NCBI GenBank assembly: GCA_003979345.1
Contig: RYVZ01000024.1
Coordinates: 1 to 49,444, forward strand
From: Lachnospiraceae bacterium
GTDB taxonomy: Bacteria > Bacillota > Clostridia > Lachnospirales > Lachnospiraceae
Length of the DNA: 49,444 nucleotides
Reading direction: 5' to 3'
Under the pieces are notes generated by a model. It ran no database searches and was not told where the DNA came from. It saw only the letters and a list, made by a program, of their open reading frames with translations. The translations under genes and the position numbers were made by a program. Shown piece after piece: positions 33,268 through 41,968 of this stretch; position 1 is the first letter of the stretch, and each line of letters starts with the position of its first letter.

Positions 33268-34248
33268 CTACTCCTCCTCTCTTATAATAGACGTTACCCG
33301 CACGGCAAAATGTTCATCATCCGACCCGGGCATTGCCTTAAATTTTTTAATATTACCGACGAAAACATCCAGTTCGCTGTCTACCTTTGTATCCAATCGT
33401 ATGACGTCTCCGGGCTGCAGATTCATAAAATCTCCCGCTGCAACTTTGGTACGCCCTAAGATTGCCTTAACAGGCACATCCACCCTGCGGATCATGGTCT
33501 CGAGCTGATCATTGTAATCCTCATCGGAGTGTTCCTGCATATTTGCATACCAGAACTTCGTGTTCAGACGGTCCATGATACTTTCCAGCGTAAAGAACGG
33601 AAGACAAATATTCATGAAACCTTCTACATCCCCGATTTTAAGATTCAATGTGATAATCGCGATCATATCCGTCGGAGATATAACCTGCGCGAACTGCGGA
33701 TTTGTCTCGATCCTCTCCAAAAGAGGATTGATTTCTGCCACGTTTTTCCATGGTTCCCTTAACAACTGGATACAGATCACCATGATCTTTTCAACAATGC
33801 TCATCTCAATCTCTGAAAATTCCCTGTTCTTGGGAAGCGGTTCTCCTGAACCGCCGAGCATTCGGTCTATAATCGTGAAGGCAAGCGTTGCTGCCAGTTC
33901 TACGATCACTGTGCCGCCAAGCGGCTGAAAATTTACTATACCGAGCGCGACCGGATTAGCAAGCGCATTCGTAAACTCTGAAAATGTAACTGTTTCCGAG
34001 CTTGCAACCGTAACCTGAACCGCTTTCCTCAAATACACGGGAAGCGTTGTCGATACCAGTCTGCCATAGTGCTCGAAAATGATTTCAAGCGTCCGCAAAT
34101 GCTCTTTGGAGAATTTTGCCGGTCTCTTAAAGTCATAATTCTTGACCTGCTTATCATTATTCTCCTTGGCATCATCTATATCCAGTTCGCCGGTACTTAA
34201 CGCGTTGAGAAGACTGTCTATCTCGCTTTGGGATAAGACCTCACCCAC
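33268..34248 (-). CDS. fliM: flagellar motor switch protein FliM
   Basis: C-ring protein that binds CheY-P and controls rotation direction. It starts at GTG 34246-34248 with GGAGGTGA six bases upstream. The 326 residues have the CheY-binding N-terminal peptide (LSQSEIDSLLNAL), the middle domain (about 50-230), and a C-terminal SpoA domain (VPVKAILGRTKVAAGDFMNL, LDVFVGNIKKFKAMPG). It is immediately followed by fliY. Confidence 0.96.
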   Translation of the reverse strand: MGEVLSQSEIDSLLNALSTGELDIDDAKENNDKQVKNYDFKRPAKFSKEHLRTLEIIFEHYGRLVSTTLPVYLRKAVQVTVASSETVTFSEFTNALANPVALGIVNFQPLGGTVIVELAATLAFTIIDRMLGGSGEPLPKNREFSEIEMSIVEKIMVICIQLLREPWKNVAEINPLLERIETNPQFAQVISPTDMIAIITLNLKIGDVEGFMNICLPFFTLESIMDRLNTKFWYANMQEHSDEDYNDQLETMIRRVDVPVKAILGRTKVAAGDFMNLQPGDVIRLDTKVDSELDVFVGNIKKFKAMPGSDDEHFAVRVTSIIREEE

Positions 34249-34264
34249 AACGGCTCACCTCCCA

Positions 34265-34810
34265 TCATGAATATAGATAGTCACTGAAATTTACATTAAA
34301 GATAAAGGTGGAATCATATAAGGTTTGAATACGCTCCAATACTTCTTCGCGTATCAGTTCCTGATTTGCTTTGAACTGATCCATTGTATAACTGCCAATG
34401 ACCGACTGGATCTCCGTCTTGATCAGACTTTCCCGCGCCTGCAGATCCTCTGCAGTACCGTACGCCTTATAATCCTCATGCTTTTTATTCATGGACAGGG
34501 ACACGGTAACGACAAAATAATGATCCTTGCCATCTCCCCCGTCAGCCTCGCTCACCTGCATGAAGGGAATCGTCATACGGTCCGTAATAACATAGACATC
34601 TGTGTCATCGATCGAAACAGTCTCCTCTTCCGCACTGTCCTCTCCCGAACCGGTCTCTATACTGAGTACAGCCGCGATGTCTCCAACAAGCTTCGCATTT
34701 TTATTTGAGACATTGATCACCGAGAACATCATAATTGCGGTCATGACCAGATTGACGACCAATAAAGCCAAAATAATAATTGATAATAAATTCTTTTTCA
34801 AAGCAAACAC
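34265..34810 (-). CDS. fliL: flagellar basal body-associated protein FliL
   Basis: Inner-membrane protein that surrounds and stabilises the stator. It starts at GTG 34808-34810 with GGGAG seven bases upstream. The 181 residues have an N-terminal helix (about 8-30, LLSIIILALLVVNLVMTAIM), an acidic linker, and a stomatin-like periplasmic domain (YFVVTVSLSMNKKHEDYKAY, ETEIQSVIGS-type segment, ending FIFNVNFSDYLYS). Its place after motB and before fliM fits. Confidence 0.92.
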   Translation of the reverse strand: MFALKKNLLSIIILALLVVNLVMTAIMMFSVINVSNKNAKLVGDIAAVLSIETGSGEDSAEEETVSIDDTDVYVITDRMTIPFMQVSEADGGDGKDHYFVVTVSLSMNKKHEDYKAYGTAEDLQARESLIKTEIQSVIGSYTMDQFKANQELIREEVLERIQTLYDSTFIFNVNFSDYLYS

Positions 34811-34832
34811 CTCTCTGCTCCCACGGATTTCA

Positions 34833-35633
34833 TCAACGCTCCGTGCTTAATGTATTATAAATCTTTATTTCAACGCGCCTGTTATGCGCACGCCCTTCCT
34901 CCGTTGAATTATCCGCCACCGGAATATATTCTCCCCTTCCGGAATGCTTCAGATTGACGGGATCCAAATTCGTTGTTTCCATAAAATAATGAAATACAGC
35001 CAGCGCCCTCGCACTAGAAAGCTCATCGTTATTTGCAAATGCCGCATTATGGATCGGCACATTATCCGTATGTCCTTCAATTTCGATCAAACTGTCCGCA
35101 TACATCATCAGAACGAGTCCCAGTCTGTCCAGTGTGGGATGAATTTCAGGCTTTAATTCTGCATGACCAGAGTCAAACAAGATCGCGCCTTTCATCGTAA
35201 GGAGTACATACTGGGAATTAAAATCCACATCGATCTCCTTATCCAGATTCAGTTCTGACAGCGCCTCTTCAATCTGTTCCGCCATTTCCTCAGATTCGGC
35301 AAGACCTTCCCGCTCCATCTCATTATATAGCGTATCATCCGGTTCGTCTACCTCTTCTGCCTGCCCGCTGCTGTTGATATATTGTGACAGTTCATTGAGC
35401 TGGCTGACGCCGTTACTGATCAGAACGCCGTCGCCGATCGCCTCCGCACCTCCGTCAAATACACTGATCGTATTTTGGAAAGATGCCACGACTGCAAGCC
35501 ATTTATCTTCTTCAATCTTAGACATGGAAAAGAGCAACACGAAAAAGCAGAGCAGAAGATTCATCAAATCCGCAAAGGTTGACTGCCATGCGGGGGCACC
35601 TTTTGGTGGTTCGTCTTCCTTCCGCTTAGCCAT
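34833..35633 (-). CDS. motB: stator protein MotB (PomB-like sodium-type motif)
   Basis: Ion-channel and peptidoglycan-anchoring stator subunit. I start at the ATG at 35631-35633 (MAKRKEDEPPKGAPAWQSTF) because GGTGAGGAG precedes it; it overlaps the motA stop. The 266 residues have one helix with the ion-binding Asp in TFADLMNLLLCFFVLLFSM, a plug-like region, and an OmpA-like domain (ILFDSGHAELKPEIHPTLDR, IEGHTDNVPIHN, LSSARALAVFHYF). The Cys seven residues after the Asp, and the AWQSTFADLMNLL context, resemble sodium-driven PomB more than proton-driven MotB. Confidence 0.94.
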   Translation of the reverse strand: MAKRKEDEPPKGAPAWQSTFADLMNLLLCFFVLLFSMSKIEEDKWLAVVASFQNTISVFDGGAEAIGDGVLISNGVSQLNELSQYINSSGQAEEVDEPDDTLYNEMEREGLAESEEMAEQIEEALSELNLDKEIDVDFNSQYVLLTMKGAILFDSGHAELKPEIHPTLDRLGLVLMMYADSLIEIEGHTDNVPIHNAAFANNDELSSARALAVFHYFMETTNLDPVNLKHSGRGEYIPVADNSTEEGRAHNRRVEIKIYNTLSTER

Positions 35634-36435
35634 TCTCCTCACCACCTTCATTCGATGACTCTCGATCCTTCGGTGCAAGGAACGACTTTAACTTTTCCTC
35701 AATGACACGCGGGTTCTCACCTGCCTGAATAGAAAGCAGCCCTTCGATCATGATCTCTTTCATCATAATCTCAGCCTCATTATTGACTTTCAATTTACTT
35801 GCAACCGGCGCACAGATCCAGTTTGCGATCATGGAACCATATAATGTCGTCAAAAGAGCAACCGACATCGCAGGTCCGATAGAACTAGGGTCAGACATAT
35901 TCTGAAGCATGTTAACCAGCCCGACAAGCGTACCGATCATACCCCATGCCGGACCCATGGAACCGATATCCTCCCAAACTTTAATGACTTTCTTATGACG
36001 TCCCTCAATGCTGATCAGCTCTGTTTCCATAATAGAACGAACCAAATCAGGATCGGTACCGTCCACGATCAGCAGAATGCCCTTTTTCATAAAATCATCA
36101 TCTAATTCGGAAGCTGCCTCTTCCAACTGAAGAAGTCCTTCCTTCCGGGCTGTATTGGAAAGCTCTATGATCTTCTTAATGCTCTCCGTCATGTTAATAA
36201 CCTGTGCTTTGAAAATCCGTACAAAACATTTCAGACCATTTATGTAATCCTTCATCGTGTTCATTGCCATAACACTCAGGAAGGAGCCGCCGAATGTAAT
36301 ACAGATCGACTGAAACTCAATAAACGCCTTCGCAGCAGCCCCAGGCCCGCCGGCACCGCTGATGATCGCCCATAAAACAAGCACAATACATACAACCAGT
36401 CCAATCAAAGATGCTAAATCCACGAAACTCACCAC
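35626..36435 (-). CDS. motA: stator protein MotA (PomA-like)
   Basis: Stator subunit that forms the ion channel with MotB and pushes on FliG. The 269 residues have helices at the N-terminus (about 5-25 and 38-55), a cytoplasmic loop with conserved charged residues (SNTARKEGLLQLEEAASELD, DPDLVRSIMETELISIEGRH), and two C-terminal helices (GSMGPAWGMIGTLVGLVNML and MSVALLTTLYGSMIANWIC). It starts at GTG; an adjacent in-frame GTG is possible. DLASLIGLV at the start matches PomA-type proteins. Confidence 0.95.
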   Translation of the reverse strand: MVSFVDLASLIGLVVCIVLVLWAIISGAGGPGAAAKAFIEFQSICITFGGSFLSVMAMNTMKDYINGLKCFVRIFKAQVINMTESIKKIIELSNTARKEGLLQLEEAASELDDDFMKKGILLIVDGTDPDLVRSIMETELISIEGRHKKVIKVWEDIGSMGPAWGMIGTLVGLVNMLQNMSDPSSIGPAMSVALLTTLYGSMIANWICAPVASKLKVNNEAEIMMKEIMIEGLLSIQAGENPRVIEEKLKSFLAPKDRESSNEGGEENG

Positions 36436-36443
36436 TCTCTGCT

Positions 36444-36629
36444 TTATTCAGCAAAAATTTCTTTCCTATAAGATTTTACTAGATTTTTTACTTCTTGTCT
36501 ACTTTCTTTTACAATAATTTTCCGTCCTGTTGTCAAAGCGACAACCGTATCTGGTGTTTCTTCCACATATTCAATCAGGTCGGGATTGATCAAAATCTTG
36601 ATATCATTGAGTTTTGTTACCTCGATCAT
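36444..36629 (-). CDS. flbD: flagellar protein FlbD
   Basis: Small conserved protein of fla/che operons, 61 residues from the ATG at 36627-36629 (MIEVTKLNDIKILINPDLIE), with AAGGAGG upstream. The family motif TPDTVVALTTGRKIIVKES is present. Its exact role is not established; it lies between the hook gene and the stator genes as in Bacillus and Clostridia. It ends eight bases before motA. Confidence 0.92.
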   Translation of the reverse strand: MIEVTKLNDIKILINPDLIEYVEETPDTVVALTTGRKIIVKESRQEVKNLVKSYRKEIFAE

Positions 36630-36700
36630 GAAGTTCCTCCTTCCCAAATACGCCGATCGATACCATAAAATACCAGCCCTGAATCAACTTATATACGAAT

Positions 36701-36742
36701 CCCATGCTATCGCAAGTCTTGCCTGCAATGCCGCTTAAAATA
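36701..36742. repeat. intergenic palindromic element, degenerate copy (flgE/flbD gap)
   Basis: This sequence starts CCCATGCTATCGCAAG and ends CCGCTTAAAATA. It aligns along about 42 bases to the element at 39324-39367, with roughly eight differences. The gap (36630-36911, 282 bases) otherwise holds one hairpin and no gene I support. Confidence 0.65.
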
Positions 36743-36780
36743 GTATCTGTCATCCAAAATCCAACACCCTTCAAACACAC

Positions 36781-36818
36781 GGAAAGGGAACTGCCCTCTC
36801 GCGCAGTTCCCTGTTTCC
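36781..36818. repeat. hairpin in the flgE/flbD gap
   Basis: GGGAACTGC (36786-36794) pairs with GCAGTTCCC (36803-36811), extended by GGAAA/TTTCC around a 2-base bulge. On the minus strand only a weak T-rich stretch follows, so it could be an attenuator or mRNA-stability stem after flgE rather than a full terminator. Confidence 0.7.
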
Positions 36819-36911
36819 GGCAGAAAAAACGGGCATAAGCACATGTTTCTGCTGTAATCACCTATTCTGATACTTATGATCACGCCGCTTTTATGCTCCC
36901 AGCACTTATCA

Positions 36912-38750
36912 TTATCTCTTCAGGTTAACCAGTTCCTCTAACAGACTGTCCGAAGTCGTAATAATACGGGAATTTGCCTGGAATCCTCTCTGAGTCGTGA
37001 TCATTTCCGTAAACTCCGTGGAAAGATCAACATTACTCATCTCAAGCTGACCGCTGTTCATCGCGCCGCCGTTCACTTTGATGTCCACGCCAATGCCATC
37101 GAAATCACCGGAGTTCAATGTCGGTCTGTAAAGATTATCTCCGACCTTCTCTAAGCCTGATGCATTCGCAAACTCTGCAACCGCAATTTGTCCGAGCAGT
37201 CTCGACATACCGTTATCATATGCTGCCCAGATCTCGCCGTTATCGGAGATCGTAATACCGGACATCTCGCCAAGCTTCCGTCCTGCGCCTAATCCCTGAA
37301 GATCGCCGTTGTCTGCAGACAACGCCGCAGAACCGCCGTTATCACTGCTCTTCATCCTTGTTAAGTCAAGTTCAATATCATGGAAGTTTCTAAGGCTCGT
37401 CACAGTCCCGCCACTCGTAAACTGGTCTGCAAAATCGATCGTTAATCCGGTCGGATTGCCGTTTGCGGAAATGAACACGCCCGTATCGGTATTGAAACGG
37501 ATCAGTCCGCCCTGTACGTTCTTGCCGGTAACTGTCAGAGCCCCCGTCAGCGGATCGACCGTTGCGGTTCTGGTCCCCTGATCAATGCTATCGCCAAAAA
37601 TCGCCTGCAATACCGCAAGATTATTCTGTATTGTCGTCGTGTCAAGTTCCCTCGGTGCTGTCGCATCCGCGCCCGCTCCCGTCGGGGCAGGTGCAAAGCT
37701 CGTCATCTGCACGGTATAAGTTCCATCCGCGCCCGCTCCGCCAAGCGCGTCAACATCAACGCCTGCAGCCCGGATCGCATCCAAATATCCTGCATGGGTC
37801 GCATCCGTAATGATCGCACCCTTGTCATCCGTAAACGACACCTTATAGGTTCCATCCGCCTGATTATAGCTTACCGTACGCGTAACCGGACGTTCCACGT
37901 TCGTATTGGTCGCTGCATCCAGCACGGTGATCTTAAATGTATCCGTAAGAGGATTATATGCTTCCTCCGTCGTCACATCCGTTGCCGCGCCAAGCTTTGC
38001 AATATCGCTGATCGGCACTTTATAGTACTCGCTGATGGACTTTCCGTCAGAATCTAAAATATCGTCCATCTCCATATAGAACTCGCCATCATTCGACGCC
38101 TTATGCAGACTCAGCTTGGCGGTATAGCTGTATCCCAAATTATCAAAGAACTGGAAGTTGATCGTTTTACCGGAAGGAGAGTTGATGTCCGTATCCTTCT
38201 TATCCACGATACCGCTGATATTTCCGTTCGTCGTATACTCAGCGTCGTAAGTCATATTCTCCTGACTCATGATACGCAGTGCGGTCACGGTATCCTGCTT
38301 TACCTTACCCGTCTGTTCGTCTACCTGCCATCCCATCACGTTAAAGCCTGTAGAAGTCATCGCAAGATTTCCTGCCGCATCAACAAAGAACGAACCGTCG
38401 CGCGTCATTAAATTCTCGCTGCCGTTGCTGACAATGAAAAATGCATCGCCCGTGATACGCACATCAAACGGATTATTCGTCGTCTGTGCCGAACCGGGCT
38501 GTGTGATCGCCGTGCTGATCGCACCTGATACAACACCGAGACCGATCTGCTTCGGGTTCTTACCCGCCGTGCCGGTCGTGGCATTCGGCCCGGACGCCGC
38601 CGCAGAAGTCTGGTACATCAATTCAGAAAAGTTAATTGACATCGACTTATAAGATGTCGTGTTGACGTTTGCAATGTTGTTACCGATTACATCCATCTTG
38701 GTCTGGTGTACCTTTAATCCGGAAACACCAGAAAACAATGATCTCATCAT
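36912..38750 (-). CDS. flgE: flagellar hook protein FlgE
   Basis: Building block of the hook. The 612-residue protein is longer than most (about 400 in enterics), through a large central variable domain (about 170-480). The N-terminal rod-type motif is SLFSGVSGLKVHQTKMDVIG with GNNIANVNTTSYKS. FlgE/F/G segments TGDAFFIVSNG and TRDGSFFVDAAGNL follow, and the C-terminus is STEFTEMITTQRGFQANSRI plus ITTSDSLLEELVNLKR. RBS is GGAGGGC. No Cys that would allow a spirochete-type crosslink is visible. Confidence 0.96.
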   Translation of the reverse strand: MMRSLFSGVSGLKVHQTKMDVIGNNIANVNTTSYKSMSINFSELMYQTSAAASGPNATTGTAGKNPKQIGLGVVSGAISTAITQPGSAQTTNNPFDVRITGDAFFIVSNGSENLMTRDGSFFVDAAGNLAMTSTGFNVMGWQVDEQTGKVKQDTVTALRIMSQENMTYDAEYTTNGNISGIVDKKDTDINSPSGKTINFQFFDNLGYSYTAKLSLHKASNDGEFYMEMDDILDSDGKSISEYYKVPISDIAKLGAATDVTTEEAYNPLTDTFKITVLDAATNTNVERPVTRTVSYNQADGTYKVSFTDDKGAIITDATHAGYLDAIRAAGVDVDALGGAGADGTYTVQMTSFAPAPTGAGADATAPRELDTTTIQNNLAVLQAIFGDSIDQGTRTATVDPLTGALTVTGKNVQGGLIRFNTDTGVFISANGNPTGLTIDFADQFTSGGTVTSLRNFHDIELDLTRMKSSDNGGSAALSADNGDLQGLGAGRKLGEMSGITISDNGEIWAAYDNGMSRLLGQIAVAEFANASGLEKVGDNLYRPTLNSGDFDGIGVDIKVNGGAMNSGQLEMSNVDLSTEFTEMITTQRGFQANSRIITTSDSLLEELVNLKR

Positions 38751-38826
38751 AGTGAAATGCCCTCCTTATTAAGAGCCGCCCTGTTCCTTCCATCAATCGG
38801 GAACAATAACCTCCTGTCAGGTCCGG

Positions 38827-39228
38827 TTACATGATAACGGCTCCGTCAATGTTTGTAAAAACCTGCTCATCCGTCCGATGATTATCCATTGCCGTGATGA
38901 CCGTGTTACTTGATACATTCACGATAAATGCCAGTTCATCGACCATGATCAGCGAATCTTTGATTCCTTTCCTGTCTGCCTTCATCGTACCTTCATTCAA
39001 ACGATCGAGCTGATCATCTGTCAGCCTGATATTCCGCTCCGCCAAACGATTCATTGCATGTTTGGAAAATCGAAGCATGCCTTCCGCGGTACCGGCGGTC
39101 TTTCCCTCCAGGATCTCCTGAAAGGAAAAGCCGTCCCGCGTACGCGCCGTCTCCGGCTTCTTGGTTTGATTTAAGTACTGATCTTTCAGCTGTTCGATGG
39201 AAAGGAATTGGTTCTGATTTACCTGCAT
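38827..39228 (-). CDS. conserved flagellar operon protein (TIGR02530 type)
   Basis: Small protein found between flgD and flgE in Firmicute flagellar operons. I start at the ATG at 39226-39228 (MQVNQNQFLSIEQLKD) because AGGAGG lies about 8 bases upstream; an ATG two codons earlier is too close to that site. The 133 residues contain the family core LRFSKHAMNRLAERNIRLTD and LIMVDELAFIVNVSSNTVIT, then AMDNHRTDEQVFTNIDGAV. Function is not established; its conserved position between scaffold and hook genes suggests a role in hook assembly. Confidence 0.9.
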   Translation of the reverse strand: MQVNQNQFLSIEQLKDQYLNQTKKPETARTRDGFSFQEILEGKTAGTAEGMLRFSKHAMNRLAERNIRLTDDQLDRLNEGTMKADRKGIKDSLIMVDELAFIVNVSSNTVITAMDNHRTDEQVFTNIDGAVIM

Positions 39229-39323
39229 TGTCATTCCTCCTCCTTGAGTAGTACACGCGTTTTCATTCCATCTTTTCAACCTTTTACGCTTCCGCCATCA
39301 TGCATCCGCGTCTTCGTGCAATT

Positions 39324-39367
39324 CCCATGCATATCGCAAGCCCTGCTTGCGATACTGCTTAAATAAA
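39324..39367. repeat. intergenic palindromic element (flgD/TIGR02530 gap)
   Basis: TATCGCAAGC (39332-39341) and GCTTGCGATA (39345-39354) form a perfect 10-bp stem with loop CCT, inside a longer stretch that is partly repeated at 36701-36742. It is in the 160-base gap after flgD. Confidence 0.8.
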
Positions 39368-39388
39368 AGCTTGAAAAACCGCACCGGA

Positions 39389-40231
39389 CTAGGCCTCGCC
39401 GGATTCGTCATCAGGGACCTTATCCGTATTTTCTTCCACGTCGTCCTTATCTTCCGGGCTCTGTACCCCCGCCCCCAAGATCTTATCCAGGACTTGTGTG
39501 ATCTTGTCTTTATTATCCGTCAGCCCTCCAAGCGCCCCGATCAGCTGGTCGAGCTTTTCTACAGCAAGCTTATCATAATCCACTTCCTCTTTTCTCGGAC
39601 TTAATACTTCCGCCCTCGGTCCGAGGCTGTCTAAAAATTCAATCGCCTCTTTTGCGATAAAGGACTTGCCATATTCGCTCATATTCTCGTAAGCGTCTTC
39701 CAGCTCATGTACGATCTCTGCGTCTTTCTTTGTCAGGTTCTCGACAGTCGGCAGTCTGTAAAGCTTCGAAATAAAGTTCGACGCTTCCGTATACGCCGTT
39801 AAGTACTCTCCGTCAATAACCTGATAAAGATCCTCCATCGAATACAGTGACCCTGCCACGGACATCTTTGCTTTTCCGTCCTCATACTGTAAGTAATCCA
39901 CCTGTCCGGTCGTCTGCTTGCCGTCCACTTCCAAAACGACCGTCTTGCCCACAAGCGCCTGCATGCGCTGCTGCTCCGATATCTCCTGCAGATTCTGCAT
40001 GCTCTCAAGCTCTGAAAACGTGGCAAGCTGGGAAATGTACTCCGTGCTGTTGTTCGATGCCGCCAGCGGATCCTGATATTTCATCTGTGCTACAAGTAAT
40101 TGTAAAAAAGCGTCTTTGCCAAGTGAGCCGCCGCCAGTGGTTTTTTTCGGTTCGCTGCTTGCCTCTTTCTCAGCCGCGCTCACACCGTTATTGACGATCT
40201 TGCCGTCCACTACCTGTGCTACTAATGCCAT
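39389..40231 (-). CDS. flgD: hook assembly scaffold FlgD with an added helical module
   Basis: Hook cap/scaffold protein. I start at the ATG at 40229-40231 (MALVAQVVDGKIV), which has GAGGAGGAAG upstream. The 280 residues carry the FlgD signature (KDAFLQLLVAQMKYQDPLAA, then TEYISQLATFSELESMQNL, about 39-82) and a beta segment (95-148). Residues about 150-203 (FISKLYRLPTVENLTKKDAE, VHELEDAYENMSEYGKSFI) resemble the LP-x-LT-x-D helical module common in Clostridial surface proteins. The tail is very acidic (DKDDVEENTDKVPDDESGEA). This is not the usual FlgD C-terminal Fn3/Tudor arrangement. Confidence 0.92.
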   Translation of the reverse strand: MALVAQVVDGKIVNNGVSAAEKEASSEPKKTTGGGSLGKDAFLQLLVAQMKYQDPLAASNNSTEYISQLATFSELESMQNLQEISEQQRMQALVGKTVVLEVDGKQTTGQVDYLQYEDGKAKMSVAGSLYSMEDLYQVIDGEYLTAYTEASNFISKLYRLPTVENLTKKDAEIVHELEDAYENMSEYGKSFIAKEAIEFLDSLGPRAEVLSPRKEEVDYDKLAVEKLDQLIGALGGLTDNKDKITQVLDKILGAGVQSPEDKDDVEENTDKVPDDESGEA

Positions 40232-40337
40232 ATGATGCTTCCTCCTCTCTGATGTCATGGTACCTGTTCAACAAAATTTCATTGAACTTCGCTCAACCGC
40301 ATTAACGTTTGTTATAGGAAACTCTGTTTATGCTTTG

Positions 40338-41846
40338 TCAAGCGAGATAGTCAAGCCGGTTGCCGTGAATCCTCATCATATCACGCGCAATCTGCTCCGC
40401 ATCATCAAGCTCTTCCGCATCTCCTTCGCCGGGCATATCGAGATTCAACCTTCTTGTTGTCCGTCTCTTCGCCTGCGCCTCACCCCGCTCATCCGCGTCC
40501 TGATCGGCATTCTGCTCCAGATTGCGTTCAAACTCATGACTTGAAACCGTAACTTCAATCGCTTCCACCTTCACGCCCTGTTCGTCCAGACGGCTTCGAA
40601 GCTCCGTCACCTGACTCTCTAAAACAGCTCTCACTGCTTCGTCCTGCGCCGTGAACTGCGCCGTTACGATTCCGTTCTTGGCTGTGATCGCGATATTCAG
40701 CGTGCCAAGACTTGCAGGATGTAATTGTAATTCCACCGAGGATCCCTGCGCGTTTACATGCGTTCTGATAAAGTCCGTGATCTGCTTCATAATCTGTTCC
40801 GCATCCGCGTATGTACCCGGCATATCCTGCCCCTGTGTCAGTATTTCCGTAAATTCATTCGTCCGGTTCATCAAATGTTCGGCAAACCCCTGTCCGCCAT
40901 CCATCAGCGAATCGCCGTTCTCTCCTGTCTGAGCGGAATCTCCGCCCTCCTGCCGTCCCGCAGTCATCTGCGCTTCGGTCTGCTGCATACCATTCTTTGT
41001 ACTGTCGGTCATGGCGCTTATATCTGTCTGCTGTGTCAGATTCGTCTGCTCCCTCATCTCTCCTGACGTCAAACCGGACGCTCTCTCATCCGTATTGTCA
41101 GGCGAAACAAGATCTGCTCCCTTCTGCATGCCGGAAAGCATGTCATCTGCTTCTTCCCCGGCTTTCTGCGCCTCAGCAATCTGCTCTAACATCGCCTTTA
41201 AGTCCTCCGGTGTCAGGGAAAGCTCTTTCATCAGCTCATCGCCTGCATCCTTCGACAGCGCTGTCAGTTCCTGCATTGTGTTATAAAGCGCCTCATTGGT
41301 CAGAAGTGACGTCTGGTCTTCTCCTGTAAACATCATCAGCAGCTCTGTCATCCGGTCCGGATCCAACAGATCTGTCAACTCCATACCAAGCTCCTTCATC
41401 ATTTCTGTCACGTCTTCAACGGATACAGAAAGATTCTCCGCAGCCTGCGTAAGCACTTGCTCTGCCTTTTCCATGAACAGTCTTGCTGCTTCCGAAGCGG
41501 CAGCTTCTTCGCCTGCCTCGTTCACGTCATTCTCCGCATTGACAGTTTTATCTGTCTGCTGTGCCTGTTCACTGTTCACCGCATCAGGCTTTTCCTGTTG
41601 TGTACGATCTGTTCCGCGGGTTTCTTCCGCTTTCAGATGTTCTCTTCCATCAGGACTTGCCTTATCATCTGCTTTGGCGGTACCTCTCTTACCTGCCGCA
41701 GATTCCGATGCATCCGCGCTTTTATTCGCGCTCACAGCTTTGTCCATGACCTGTGTGAATCCCGTGTCCGATGTGCCGGGCTTTGCCGGTGCTGCCTGAA
41801 CCGCAAGGTTCATGATCGTTCCACGTTCTGTTACTGCACTGGTCAT
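40338..41846 (-). CDS. fliK: flagellar hook-length control protein FliK
   Basis: Secreted ruler that sets hook length and triggers the FlhB switch. The 502-residue protein has a long, Gln/Glu/Thr-rich low-complexity N-terminal ruler (about 1-340). The conserved Flg_hook C-terminal domain (about 365-460) has VELQLHPASLGTLNIAITAK, IVTAQFTAQDEAVRAVLES and LRSRLDEQGVKVEAIEVTV. RBS is AAGGAGG, 8 bases from the ATG. It sits before flgD as in other Firmicutes. Confidence 0.94.
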   Translation of the reverse strand: MTSAVTERGTIMNLAVQAAPAKPGTSDTGFTQVMDKAVSANKSADASESAAGKRGTAKADDKASPDGREHLKAEETRGTDRTQQEKPDAVNSEQAQQTDKTVNAENDVNEAGEEAAASEAARLFMEKAEQVLTQAAENLSVSVEDVTEMMKELGMELTDLLDPDRMTELLMMFTGEDQTSLLTNEALYNTMQELTALSKDAGDELMKELSLTPEDLKAMLEQIAEAQKAGEEADDMLSGMQKGADLVSPDNTDERASGLTSGEMREQTNLTQQTDISAMTDSTKNGMQQTEAQMTAGRQEGGDSAQTGENGDSLMDGGQGFAEHLMNRTNEFTEILTQGQDMPGTYADAEQIMKQITDFIRTHVNAQGSSVELQLHPASLGTLNIAITAKNGIVTAQFTAQDEAVRAVLESQVTELRSRLDEQGVKVEAIEVTVSSHEFERNLEQNADQDADERGEAQAKRRTTRRLNLDMPGEGDAEELDDAEQIARDMMRIHGNRLDYLA

Positions 41847-41950
41847 TCTTTTTTCCTCCTTTCTCGATTATTCAAATACATAATGATTATCGGTTTCCCG
41901 GTCATTATTTTGAAGAGTTTCCAATGTAAAAAATTACATGATCACCCAAG

Positions 41951-41968
41951 AATCGCAAAGCAATCCTT
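41951..41968. repeat. short palindromic repeat, copy after the MotE-like gene
   Basis: AATCGCAAAGCAATCCTT is the same 18-mer as at 28055-28072 with one change, and it overlaps the stop of the MotE-like gene by two bases. It occupies the start of a 120-base gap before fliK. Confidence 0.7.

Noticed and set aside
36604..36861. 85-codon minus-strand frame in the flgE/flbD gap
   Set aside because: It overlaps the flbD start, crosses the hairpin and the repeated palindromic element, has no clear ribosome site, and its product looks like no known family.
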